The notes beneath the pieces were generated by a model. It was not told the origin of the DNA. It ran no database searches and was given only the letters and a program-made list of their open reading frames with translations. A stretch of DNA of 64,000 nt from Streptomyces sp. 71268. Lineage in GTDB: Bacteria > Actinomycetota > Actinomycetes > Streptomycetales > Streptomycetaceae. Shown here piece by piece: positions 26,748 to 34,208 of the stretch. Every line of letters starts with the position of its first letter. The first letter of the stretch is position 1. The stretch covers positions 1,579,501 through 1,643,500 of the forward strand of contig NZ_CP114200.1 in the NCBI RefSeq assembly GCF_029392895.1. Reading direction: 5' to 3'. A program made the position numbers and the translations under genes.

Positions 26748-27868
26748 CCGGGCCGCCGCGCACCGGTGCCACGGCCGGCCGCCCCGTCGCGGGGCCCGAA
26801 CCGGACGCCGCCGGGCGCGCCACGGCCGGCCCCGATGCCGGCGCCGGCCGCGTGTTGGTGCTGCGCGCCCTGGGCCTTGGCGACCTGTTGACCGCGCTGC
26901 CCGCGCTGCGGGCGGTGCGCCGGGGCCTGCCGGGCCGGCGGATCGTGCTCGCCGCGCCCGCCCGGCTGGCCGACGCCGCCCGCGCCACCGGCGTCGTCGA
27001 CCAGTTGTTGCCCACCACCGCGCCCGGCCGGGCCGTGCCCCGCCGCCTCGACTGGAGCGGACCGCCCCCCGAGGTCGCGATCGACCTGCACGGCAACGGC
27101 CCACCCAGCCACCTGCTGCTCGACCGGCTGCGCCCGGGCCGACTGTGGGCGTACGCGCACCCGGGCACCCCGCACCTGCCGGGGCCGGTGTGGCGCGCGG
27201 ACGAGCACGAGCGGGAGCGCTGGTGCCGGCTGCTGAGCTGGTACGGATTGCCGGCCGACCCGGCGGATCTGCGGCTGCCCGCCCCGGCCTGCCCGTCCCC
27301 GGCCGCCGGCGCCGTCGTGCTGCACCCCGGCGCGGACGCCGGGGCCAGACGCTGGCCGCCGGAGCGGTTCGCGGCGGTCGCCGCCGCGCTGCGCGCGCGG
27401 GGGCACCGCCTGGTGATCACCGCCGGGGTCAGGGAGGGCCCGCTGGCCGCCGAGGTCGCCGAGCGCGCCGGGCTGCCGCCCCACGCGGTGTTCGGCGGCG
27501 CCGCCGACGTGCCCTTCGACCGGCTCGCGGCCCTGGTGGCCGGCGCCCGGGCGGTCGTCGTCGGCGACACGGGCCTGGCCCACCTGGCCACCGCCCTCGG
27601 CACCCCGTCCGTCGTTCTGTTCGGGCCCGTGTCGCCCGGCCTGTGGGGGCCGCCCCACAGTCCCCGGCACCGCGTCCTGTGGCATCCCTCGCCCGACGGC
27701 GGACCGGAGGGCGCGGCGGCCGATCCGCACCGGCCCGGCGACGCGCACGGCGAGCGGCCGGACGAGCGGCTGCTGCGCATCACCCCGGACGAGGTGCTGG
27801 GCGCGGTGCGCGCGCTCCTCGACACCGGGGCGCGCGGCCCGCTGGTCGCGGAGCCGGCGGTCTCATGA
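26744..27868 (+). CDS. GT9-family (ADP-heptose type) glycosyltransferase, second copy
   Basis: 374 residues. After a low-complexity leader of 33 residues comes RVLVLRALGLGDLLTALPAL, the hallmark N terminus of GT9 enzymes. VVLHPGADAGARRWPPERFA and VVVGDTGLAHLATALGTPSV near residue 285 form the donor site, and FGPVSPGLWGPP follows as in bacterial heptosyltransferases. It is a paralogue of the GT9 at 21291; two such enzymes imply two heptose linkages or heptose plus a related sugar. It overlaps its neighbours by 4 nt on both sides. Confidence 0.91.
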   Translation: MTGPPRTGATAGRPVAGPEPDAAGRATAGPDAGAGRVLVLRALGLGDLLTALPALRAVRRGLPGRRIVLAAPARLADAARATGVVDQLLPTTAPGRAVPRRLDWSGPPPEVAIDLHGNGPPSHLLLDRLRPGRLWAYAHPGTPHLPGPVWRADEHERERWCRLLSWYGLPADPADLRLPAPACPSPAAGAVVLHPGADAGARRWPPERFAAVAAALRARGHRLVITAGVREGPLAAEVAERAGLPPHAVFGGAADVPFDRLAALVAGARAVVVGDTGLAHLATALGTPSVVLFGPVSPGLWGPPHSPRHRVLWHPSPDGGPEGAAADPHRPGDAHGERPDERLLRITPDEVLGAVRALLDTGARGPLVAEPAVS

Positions 27869-28734
27869 GCGCGCGCCCGCCCCGCGTCGGCGTCGTGGTC
27901 ATCACCCGCGACCGCCGCGAGCGCGTCCTCGACACGCTGCACCGGTTGACGCGGCTGCCCGAGCGCCCACCGGTGGTCGTGGTGGACAACGGGTCGACCG
28001 ACGGCACCGCCGAGGCCGTGCGCCGGCGCTTCCCGCGGGTGCGCCTGGTGAGCCCGGGCCGCAACCTCGGCGCCGTGGGGCGCACGCACGGCGCGGCCGT
28101 GCTGAACACCCCGTACGTGGCGTTCAGCGACGACGACTCGTGGTGGGAGCCCGGCGCGCTGGACCGGGCGGCCGACCTGCTGGACGCGCACCCGCGACTG
28201 GCCCTGATCGCCGCCAGTACGCGGGTGGGCGCGGACGGCCTGCCCGATCCGATCAACGACGCGCTGTCCACCTCGCCGCTCGGCCGGGACGCGGACCTGC
28301 CGGGCCCCGCCGTGCTGGGCTTCCTGGCCTGCGCGGCCGTGGTGCGCCGCAGCGCCTTCCTCGACGTGGGCGGCTTCCACCCGGTGCTGCACTTCGGCGC
28401 CGAGGAGGCGCTGCTCGCGCTCGACCTCGACGCGCACGGGTGGGGCCTCGCGCACTGCCCCGGCGTCGTCGCCAGACACCACCCGGACACCGGCCCCCGG
28501 CCCGGGCGCGAGGCCCGGGTGCGCCGCAACGTCGTGCTCACGGCGTGGATGCGGCGCCCGCTGCGCCACGCCGTCGGCCAGACGGCCCGGCTGCTCGCGG
28601 ACAGCCTGCGGGACCCCGAGGCCAGGGCGGCGCTGCGGGGCACCGCGCGGCGGCTCCCCGCGGCCCTCGCCCACCGCCGCCGGCTGCCGCCCCGGGTCGA
28701 GCGCCGGGTGCGGCTCGTGGAGTCGGCGGCCTGA
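27865..28734 (+). CDS. GT2-family glycosyltransferase, last gene of the heptose operon
   Basis: 289 residues. VGVVVITRDRRERVLDTLHR, PPVVVVDNGSTDGTAEAVRR and FSDDDSWWEPGALDRAADLL give a full GT-A nucleotide-sugar fold. FGAEEALLALDLDAHGWGLA carries the acidic catalytic motif. It is very close to the GT2 at 11794 in layout and motifs, as if the locus once expanded by duplication. It closes the coupled operon that begins at 16700. Confidence 0.9.
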   Translation: MSARPPRVGVVVITRDRRERVLDTLHRLTRLPERPPVVVVDNGSTDGTAEAVRRRFPRVRLVSPGRNLGAVGRTHGAAVLNTPYVAFSDDDSWWEPGALDRAADLLDAHPRLALIAASTRVGADGLPDPINDALSTSPLGRDADLPGPAVLGFLACAAVVRRSAFLDVGGFHPVLHFGAEEALLALDLDAHGWGLAHCPGVVARHHPDTGPRPGREARVRRNVVLTAWMRRPLRHAVGQTARLLADSLRDPEARAALRGTARRLPAALAHRRRLPPRVERRVRLVESAA

Positions 28735-28831
28735 GCCGGTGGCGGGCCGGGCGGCAGCGGGGAACTGCTGCGGATCGCCCGACGGCGCGTCGTCATCCTC
28801 ACCTGGGACCAGACCGTGCACCCGCACCCGC

Positions 28832-28884
28832 ATCTTGCCATTGACTAGATCCCCACGGTGACGCAATCTAGTCAATGGCAAGAT
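28832..28884. promoter_or_regulatory. Perfect 19-bp inverted repeat, probable operator
   Basis: ATCTTGCCATTGACTAGAT at 28832-28850 is repeated in inverted orientation at 28866-28884, separated by 15 nt. The arms are far more AT-rich than their surroundings. Each contains ATTGACTA, the kind of half-site bound by MarR-type regulators. It lies 36-88 bp upstream of the SCO6745-family start, so it is more likely an operator than a terminator; no T-run follows. Confidence 0.7.
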
Positions 28885-28919
28885 TTGCCGTGAGTAACCG
28901 TGACAGGAAGGGCCGCGCC

Positions 28920-29798
28920 ATGACGCACCGCCTCGACGCCGTTCGCCGGATGTGGCAGTTGCTGGAGCCCGTACACGCCACGCTGTACTACGCGCCGGAG
29001 GCGTTCGAGGAGGCCGCCGCGCTCGGGTACGCCACCGACGAGCGCTGGCCCAGCTACTTCGCCTACCGCGCGGCACCCCTCGGCCCGGTCGGACCGGCGC
29101 TGGTGACCTCCCTCTTCTACAGCCTCAGCCCGGACATGGTGGAGCGTCACGCCGCCCCGGCCTGGCGGGTCGCCGCGCCCGAGCGGGTGCTCGCGGCGCG
29201 CGGCGTCGCGGTGGACCGCGCGCTGCGGAAGCTGCTGGGCGACCACGTCGGCTCGCCGGAGCTGCGCGAGGCCGCCGAGTTGGCCCGGCGCGCCGCCGAG
29301 GCGGCGGGCGTCGCGGGACGGCCCATGGCCGCCGCCAACGCCGCGCTGCCCTGGCCCGATGAGTCGCACGAGGTGCTCTGGCACGCGGCCACGCTCCTAC
29401 GCGAGCACCGCGGCGACGGCCACGTCGCCGCCCTCCAGGCCCACCACCTCGGGCCCGTCGAGGCCCTAGTCTCGCACGCGGCGGTCGGCGCCGCGCCGCC
29501 GGAACTGTTCCGCAGCCGGCAGTGGTCCGACGCGGACTGGGACGCCGCCCGCGCGCGACTGGCCGATCGCGGGCTGGTGCACACCGACGGCCGGGCCACC
29601 GAGGAGGGGCTGCGGGTCCGCACCTCGGTCGAGAAGCTCACCGACCAACTCGCCGCCGCCCCCTGGGACGCGCTCGCCCCCGACGAGCTGACCCGCCTGG
29701 CCGACCTGCTCACGCCACCGGTCCTCACCCTCGTCGGCACCGGCCTCCTCCCGGCGCGGAGCACCCTGGGCATCGGCATGACGTACGACTACGCGTGA
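28920..29798 (+). CDS. SCO6745 family protein (HTH_67-like)
   Basis: 292 residues. The N-terminal half (RMWQLLEPVHATLYYAPEAF and WPSYFAYRAAPLGPVGPALV) and LPWPDESHEVLWHAATLLRE around residue 150 match my recollection of the actinobacterial SCO6745 family, which carries a predicted helix-turn-helix (HTH_67). The C terminus ends LPARSTLGIGMTYDYA. Function is not established for the family. ATG 28920 follows GGAAGG; an in-frame ATG at 28875 overlaps the 19-bp repeat and is less likely. The operator-like repeat upstream suggests regulated or autoregulated expression. Confidence 0.85.
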   Translation: MTHRLDAVRRMWQLLEPVHATLYYAPEAFEEAAALGYATDERWPSYFAYRAAPLGPVGPALVTSLFYSLSPDMVERHAAPAWRVAAPERVLAARGVAVDRALRKLLGDHVGSPELREAAELARRAAEAAGVAGRPMAAANAALPWPDESHEVLWHAATLLREHRGDGHVAALQAHHLGPVEALVSHAAVGAAPPELFRSRQWSDADWDAARARLADRGLVHTDGRATEEGLRVRTSVEKLTDQLAAAPWDALAPDELTRLADLLTPPVLTLVGTGLLPARSTLGIGMTYDYA

Positions 29799-29960
29799 GC
29801 CGGGCGCGCCGTGCGCCGGGGGCGGGCACCTTCGGGTGTGCCCTCGGCCGTACGCGACGCGCCCGAAGGCGCGCGCGTCTGGTCCGTCACCCGGGACTGA
29901 GGCCGCTCCGACGGCGAGCGCGGACCGACGGGCGGGGCGCGGTCGGAGAGACCGCGCGAA

Positions 29961-29987
29961 CGGGGCCGGGATGCCACGCCGGCCCCG
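29961..29987. terminator. Hairpin between convergent genes
   Basis: CGGGGCCGG at 29961-29969 pairs with CCGGCCCCG at 29979-29987 around a 9-nt loop. It lies between the convergent genes ending at 29798 and 30008, where a bidirectional terminator is expected; there is no T-tract. Confidence 0.5.
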
Positions 29988-30007
29988 CTCGCTCCGTAGA
30001 CCGCGCC

Positions 30008-30385
30008 CTAACAGTTGGGGCTGTCGACGATGCGGATGTGGGTCACCACGTCCGAGCCGAAATGCCACCACGAGCTGGGCTGGACGCACACCGTGCCAGG
30101 CTTGTTCGCGAACTTGACGATCGCGCCGTCGTCATTGCGGCTGTTGACGGCTTTGACGGAACCGCGGGCTTGGGAGCCCAGCTTCTGGAATCCGCTGGTG
30201 ACGTCCTTGTAAGCGGCCGTCGGACGATTGGCGTCGAAGTCCGCCTGGGTCTTGTAGAAGCAGACGCGCGGGAAGTCGCATCCGCGCATGCTCCGCGCCG
30301 AGGCATCGGGAGCCGTGGCCAGAGTGGCGCCGAAGAGGGCGACTACCGCCGCACCGACGCTCAGGATATTCGTTTTCGCGTTCAT
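30008..30385 (-). CDS. Small secreted protein, possibly peptidase-inhibitor I36-like
   Basis: 125 residues from ATG 30385. The first 31 residues form a Sec signal peptide (NILSVGAAVVALFGATLATA, then ASA cleavage near residue 30). The mature part has four Cys (CDFPRVCFYKTQADFD near the start, VCVQPSSWWHFGSD, and a terminal SPNC), so one or two disulfides are likely. The CxxxxxCFY start and two Trp residues recall streptomycete I36-type inhibitors and crystallin-like secreted proteins, but this is tentative. Base composition is lower in GC than the neighbours, especially upstream, which may point to horizontal origin. Confidence 0.75.
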   Translation of the reverse strand: MNAKTNILSVGAAVVALFGATLATAPDASARSMRGCDFPRVCFYKTQADFDANRPTAAYKDVTSGFQKLGSQARGSVKAVNSRNDDGAIVKFANKPGTVCVQPSSWWHFGSDVVTHIRIVDSPNC

Positions 30386-30983
30386 GTTGATGAATGTAGC
30401 GAGGCAACGGCAGGCTCCCGAAAGGGGATTCCGCGCCATGCGGGAATTCACATTTCCCCTTTCCTCGCGTCCCAGTTATCACGCACGCGCGGGCATTGCG
30501 CTCCACGCCGATTGTTCTCCGAGCGGGCCATCATTGCTGAACAAAAGGCGCCTTGCTGTACTTCCGCGCCGTGGCATCAGTCGATCCCCCGTGCGATACG
30601 GGCGACCTCACGGCTGGGCCGGCAAAGGGTCAGTCACCCCTGGTCGGAGCCCTTCTGACGAGGGCTCTGCCGCGCGTGTCCGGGGTGGCGTCGAGCCTCC
30701 CCGCCCGCCCCGGGCATTCCGTCGAACACGGGGTCGCCCCTCGTACCCGCATGCGCCACCATTCCGAGCGCGGCCGTCCTGAAAGCGCCGTCGTGTTACT
30801 AACAGGCCGACCTTGACGCCCGCCGCCCCGGGCGACGGCCCGCGCCTCCCTCGAATGGTTGGGGCGGCGGATTTCCCTGGGAAAGGCGGGACCGGACGAG
30901 CGGGAGGACTTCGCGGCCTTCATCACGAAAACCGTGGCGGCGGCATCCTTGTCTCGCCCCATCCGATGAAGCAGCATGCTCGA
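30386..30983. other. 598-bp divergent intergenic region, comparatively AT-rich at its left end
   Basis: It separates the secreted-protein gene (minus) from the LLM oxidoreductase gene (plus). Short frames such as 30553-30816 (+) encode nothing recognisable. The segment 30440-30560 is clearly poorer in GC than the window average and probably holds the promoter of the secreted protein. Confidence 0.45.
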
Positions 30984-31844
30984 ATGCGCTTCTCTCTCAA
31001 CATCCCGAACTTCGGAGACTTCGCTGACGTCCGTACGGTGGCCCGGGTCGCGGCGGCGGCGGAGGAGGCCGGCTGGGACGGACTGTTCGTCTGGGACCAC
31101 GTGGTGCACGAGAAGTACCACCGTCGTTCCTTCGCTGACCCCTGGATGCTGCTGACCGCCGCCGCGCTGGCCACCTCGCGGATCAGGCTCGGCACCATGG
31201 TCACCCCGGTCGCCCGGCGCCGACCGCAGCAACTGGCCCGGCAGGTGGCCACGTTGGACCGGCTCAGCGGTGGCCGGGTGGTCCTGGGGGTGGGGCTGGG
31301 CGGGCCGATCGAGGACGAGTACGGCAGCTTCGGCGAGTCCACCGACCCCCGGGTGCTGGCGGAACGCCTTGACGAGGGGCTCGACCTGGTGACCCGCTTC
31401 TGGTCGGGCGAGGAGGTGACCCACCAGGGCCGGCACTTCACCGCCCGCGAGGTGGCCCTGTTGCCCACCCCGGTGCAGCGGCCCCGGGTGCCGGTCTGGG
31501 TCGCCGGCTTCTGGCCGCGCCGCGCGCCGATGCGCCGGGCCGCCCGCTGGGACGGGGCCGTGCCGCTGTTCACCTCGGCCGACCACGGGCAGGCTCCGGC
31601 CGCCGCCGAGTACCGCGAGCTGGTGGAGTACGTGAACGCCCAGCGGGGCGAGCGGCGGGGCGAGCCCTTCGAGTTCGTCGTGGGCGGTGTCAGCCCGGCC
31701 GATCCGGCGCGCGCCCGCGACCTGCTCGGGCCGCTGCGGGACGCGGGGGCCACCTGGTGGGACGAGCGGCACCTGATCGACGACGAGGTGGACAAGCTGG
31801 CGCCGATCATGCGCCGCGTCGAGCAGGGCCCGCCCCGGCTGTAG
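30984..31844 (+). CDS. LLM-class flavin-dependent oxidoreductase
   Basis: 286 residues of the luciferase-like (TIM-barrel) fold. MRFSLNIPNFGDFADVRTVA opens it. GWDGLFVWDHVVHEKYH near residue 30, RIRLGTMVTPVARRRPQQLA and LSGGRVVLGVGLGGPIEDEY (about residue 95) line the F420/FMN pocket in relatives. VWVAGFWPRRAPMRRAARWD near residue 175 is the later conserved loop. Such enzymes use FMNH2 or F420H2 to oxidise small substrates. An ATG at 30966 gives six more residues; neither start has a strong ribosome site. Confidence 0.88.
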   Translation: MRFSLNIPNFGDFADVRTVARVAAAAEEAGWDGLFVWDHVVHEKYHRRSFADPWMLLTAAALATSRIRLGTMVTPVARRRPQQLARQVATLDRLSGGRVVLGVGLGGPIEDEYGSFGESTDPRVLAERLDEGLDLVTRFWSGEEVTHQGRHFTAREVALLPTPVQRPRVPVWVAGFWPRRAPMRRAARWDGAVPLFTSADHGQAPAAAEYRELVEYVNAQRGERRGEPFEFVVGGVSPADPARARDLLGPLRDAGATWWDERHLIDDEVDKLAPIMRRVEQGPPRL

Positions 31845-31982
31845 CCGTCGCCGGGGCACGCCGGCCGCCTCCGGCAGGCCCCCGGCGGGACGTTTCACCA
31901 CACGCCGACTGCCGTTCACACATCGCTGGTGAGATGCCTGGCGCGTGACGCACCCGCGTCACCTCAGTTCTGGGAGGCGCGG

Positions 31983-32564
31983 ATGAACCTGCTGGTCAAC
32001 GGCGATGCCGAGGCGGGGCCCGGTGGCACGGCGGAGCCGGTCACCGAGGTGGCCGGCTGGCGGATCGTCGAGGGGGCGCCCGCCCTCGTCGGCTACGACG
32101 TGGGCGGGGGCTACCCGACGCCGGCCGACCCCGGCCCGGCCGCGCGCGGCAGCCGGTTCTTCTCGGGCGGCGACTCGCCCCGTACGGCACTGGTGCAGGA
32201 CGTGCGGCTGCCCGCCACGGGGCGGGTGGGGCGGCGCGCTGTCGACCGGGGCGCCGTGCGGTTCTCCGTCACCGCCTGGCTCGGCGGCTACGCGGGGCAG
32301 CAGGACGGGGCCCGGCTGTCCGTCGAGTTCCGCGACGCCCACGGCACACCGCTCGCCCTGGCCGTGCTGGGCCCCGTGGCGGCGGCCGAGCGCGCGGGCC
32401 GTACCGGGCTGGTGGAACGCGCCAGCTCGGGCACCGTGCCGCCGGGCGCGCGCACCGCCCGTGCCCTGCTCGTCTTCACCCGCGCCGGTGGCGGCACGTC
32501 CAACGACGGCTACGCCGACGCCCTGTCCCTGACCCTCACCCACCACCGCGGAGGCCGGGCGTGA
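31983..32564 (+). CDS. Lectin-like (carbohydrate-binding-module-type) protein upstream of PhoD
   Basis: 193 residues. It begins MNLLVNGDAEAGPGG, the NGDAE motif that opens many beta-sandwich carbohydrate-binding or PEP-CTERM-type domains. Alternating strands follow (VRFSVTAWLGGYAGQQDGA, SVEFRDAHGTPLALAVLG). It has no signal peptide and no catalytic motif. GGGAGGCGC lies upstream of ATG 31983. The stop overlaps the PhoD start (GTGA at 32561-32564), so the two are translated together; it might present or bind the substrate of the phosphatase, which is an inference. Confidence 0.75.
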   Translation: MNLLVNGDAEAGPGGTAEPVTEVAGWRIVEGAPALVGYDVGGGYPTPADPGPAARGSRFFSGGDSPRTALVQDVRLPATGRVGRRAVDRGAVRFSVTAWLGGYAGQQDGARLSVEFRDAHGTPLALAVLGPVAAAERAGRTGLVERASSGTVPPGARTARALLVFTRAGGGTSNDGYADALSLTLTHHRGGRA

Positions 32565-34123
32565 AGCTCAACCGTCGTGACCTGCTCAAGGCGGCTGCCG
32601 CCGCCGGTGCCCTGAACGTCGTGTGGCCGCTGAGCGCCGGCCTGTCCCCCGCGCAGGCCCGCGAGGCCGCCGAGGCGCTGGGCGCCGACTACGACCCCGC
32701 CCCCTTCACGCTCGGCATAGCCTCCGGCGACCCGCGGCCGGACAGCGTCGTGCTGTGGACCCGGCTGGCGCCCGAGCCGCTGGCCGCCGAGCAGAAACTG
32801 CCCGAGATCGTCGAGGTCGAGTGGGTGGTGGCGGCCGACGCGCGGCTGCGCCGGGTGGTGGCGCGCGGCACGGTCGCCGCGTCCGCGACGCTGGGCCACA
32901 GCGTGCACGTGCCCGTGCACGGGCTGCGCCCCGGGCGCCACTACTGGTACGGCTTCCGCGCGCTCGGCAAGCGCAGCCGGGTGGGCCGCACAAGGACCGC
33001 GCCGGTCGGCCGCGTCTCCTCGGTGCGCTTCGCCGCCGCCAACTGCCAGGCGTTCCACGACGGTTTCTACGCCGCCCACCGCGGCATAGCCCGCGAGAAC
33101 GTCGACTTCGTGATGCACCTGGGCGACTACATATACGAGCACGGCCCGGTCGGCGGCGACCACGTGCGCGACCACAACGCGCCCGAGGTGCTGACGCTGG
33201 CCGACTACCGGGTGCGGCACGCGCTCTACAAGGGCGACGCGTCGCTGCGCGAGGCGCACGCGGCCCACCCGTGGTTCCTGACCTGGGACGACCACGAGGT
33301 GGTCAACGACTACAGCGGGACCGGCGGCGGGGCGCCGTTCATGCGGCGCCGGGCCGCCGCGTACCAGGCGTGGTACGAGCACATGCCGCACCGCGACGCC
33401 GGTGGTTCGGCGCTGCCCGACCCGGAGATCCACCGGGTGCGGCGCTGGGGCGACCTGCTGGAGCTGACCATCCTCGACCTGCGCTCCTACCGCTCCGCGC
33501 AGAACCTGCCGGACGGGACCATCCTGGGCGGCGCGCAGAAGGAGTGGCTCAAGCGGGGCGTGGACCGGGCCGGGGACGGCTGGCACTGCTGGGCCAACTC
33601 GATCATGCTCAGCCAGCTCCGTGGCCGGCCCGGCGGTGGCTACATGTTCACCGACCAGTGGGACGGCTTCCTCGCCGAGCGCCGGGAGGTGCTGACCCAC
33701 GTGCACGACGCGGGCCTTGAGGACCTCGTGGTGATCACCGGCGACTGGCACTCGGCGTTCGTGGACGACGTACGGCCCGACTTCGACGACGTCTCCTCCC
33801 CCGTCATCGGCACCGAGTTCACCGCGCACTCGGTCACCTCGGGCGCCTACAGCGCGGACTGGAACAGGACCAACGGGCCGCTGATGGGCGCGGCCAACCC
33901 GCACCTCCAGTACTTCGAGGGCAACCGCTACGGCTACGACGTGTACGAGGTCACGCCCGAGCGCTGGAGCACCCACATGCGGGTGATCGGCGACCGCCGC
34001 GACCCGGCGTCCCCGGTGACCACCCTGACCACCTTCCACGTGGACCGTGGCCGCGCGGGCGCGTACGAGGACGAGGGGACCAAGGGCTCGCCGGCGCAGT
34101 ACCGCAGGCCCACCGGCCGTTAA
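32561..34123 (+). CDS. phoD: Alkaline phosphatase D family protein, Tat-exported
   Basis: 520 residues from GTG 32561. The N terminus NRRDLLKAAAAAGALNVVWP is a twin-arginine signal. A PhoD N-terminal beta domain follows (FTLGIASGDPRPDSVVLWTR). The metallophosphatase core has FAAANCQAFHDGFYAAH, HLGDYIYEHG, TWDDHEVVNDY and VVITGDWHSAF, which carry the Fe/Ca-binding residues known from PhoD. The C terminus returns to beta structure with FHVDRGRAGAYE. It hydrolyses phosphate mono- and diesters outside the cell, such as teichoic acid, to scavenge phosphate. PhoP control would be expected, but no clear PHO box was found. Confidence 0.92.
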   Translation: MKLNRRDLLKAAAAAGALNVVWPLSAGLSPAQAREAAEALGADYDPAPFTLGIASGDPRPDSVVLWTRLAPEPLAAEQKLPEIVEVEWVVAADARLRRVVARGTVAASATLGHSVHVPVHGLRPGRHYWYGFRALGKRSRVGRTRTAPVGRVSSVRFAAANCQAFHDGFYAAHRGIARENVDFVMHLGDYIYEHGPVGGDHVRDHNAPEVLTLADYRVRHALYKGDASLREAHAAHPWFLTWDDHEVVNDYSGTGGGAPFMRRRAAAYQAWYEHMPHRDAGGSALPDPEIHRVRRWGDLLELTILDLRSYRSAQNLPDGTILGGAQKEWLKRGVDRAGDGWHCWANSIMLSQLRGRPGGGYMFTDQWDGFLAERREVLTHVHDAGLEDLVVITGDWHSAFVDDVRPDFDDVSSPVIGTEFTAHSVTSGAYSADWNRTNGPLMGAANPHLQYFEGNRYGYDVYEVTPERWSTHMRVIGDRRDPASPVTTLTTFHVDRGRAGAYEDEGTKGSPAQYRRPTGR

Positions 34124-34208
34124 CCGGCCGGGCGGCGCCGTGGCGCCGGGAGGCGGGGCCGTGGGGCCGGGCGGTCCCACGCGTCCCGCGCCCGGCGCCG
34201 CCGGGGGC

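Noticed and set aside
30553..30816. 87-codon plus-strand open frame between the secreted protein and the LLM gene
   Set aside because: No ribosome site, no recognisable content, and it ends in a region of random-looking composition.
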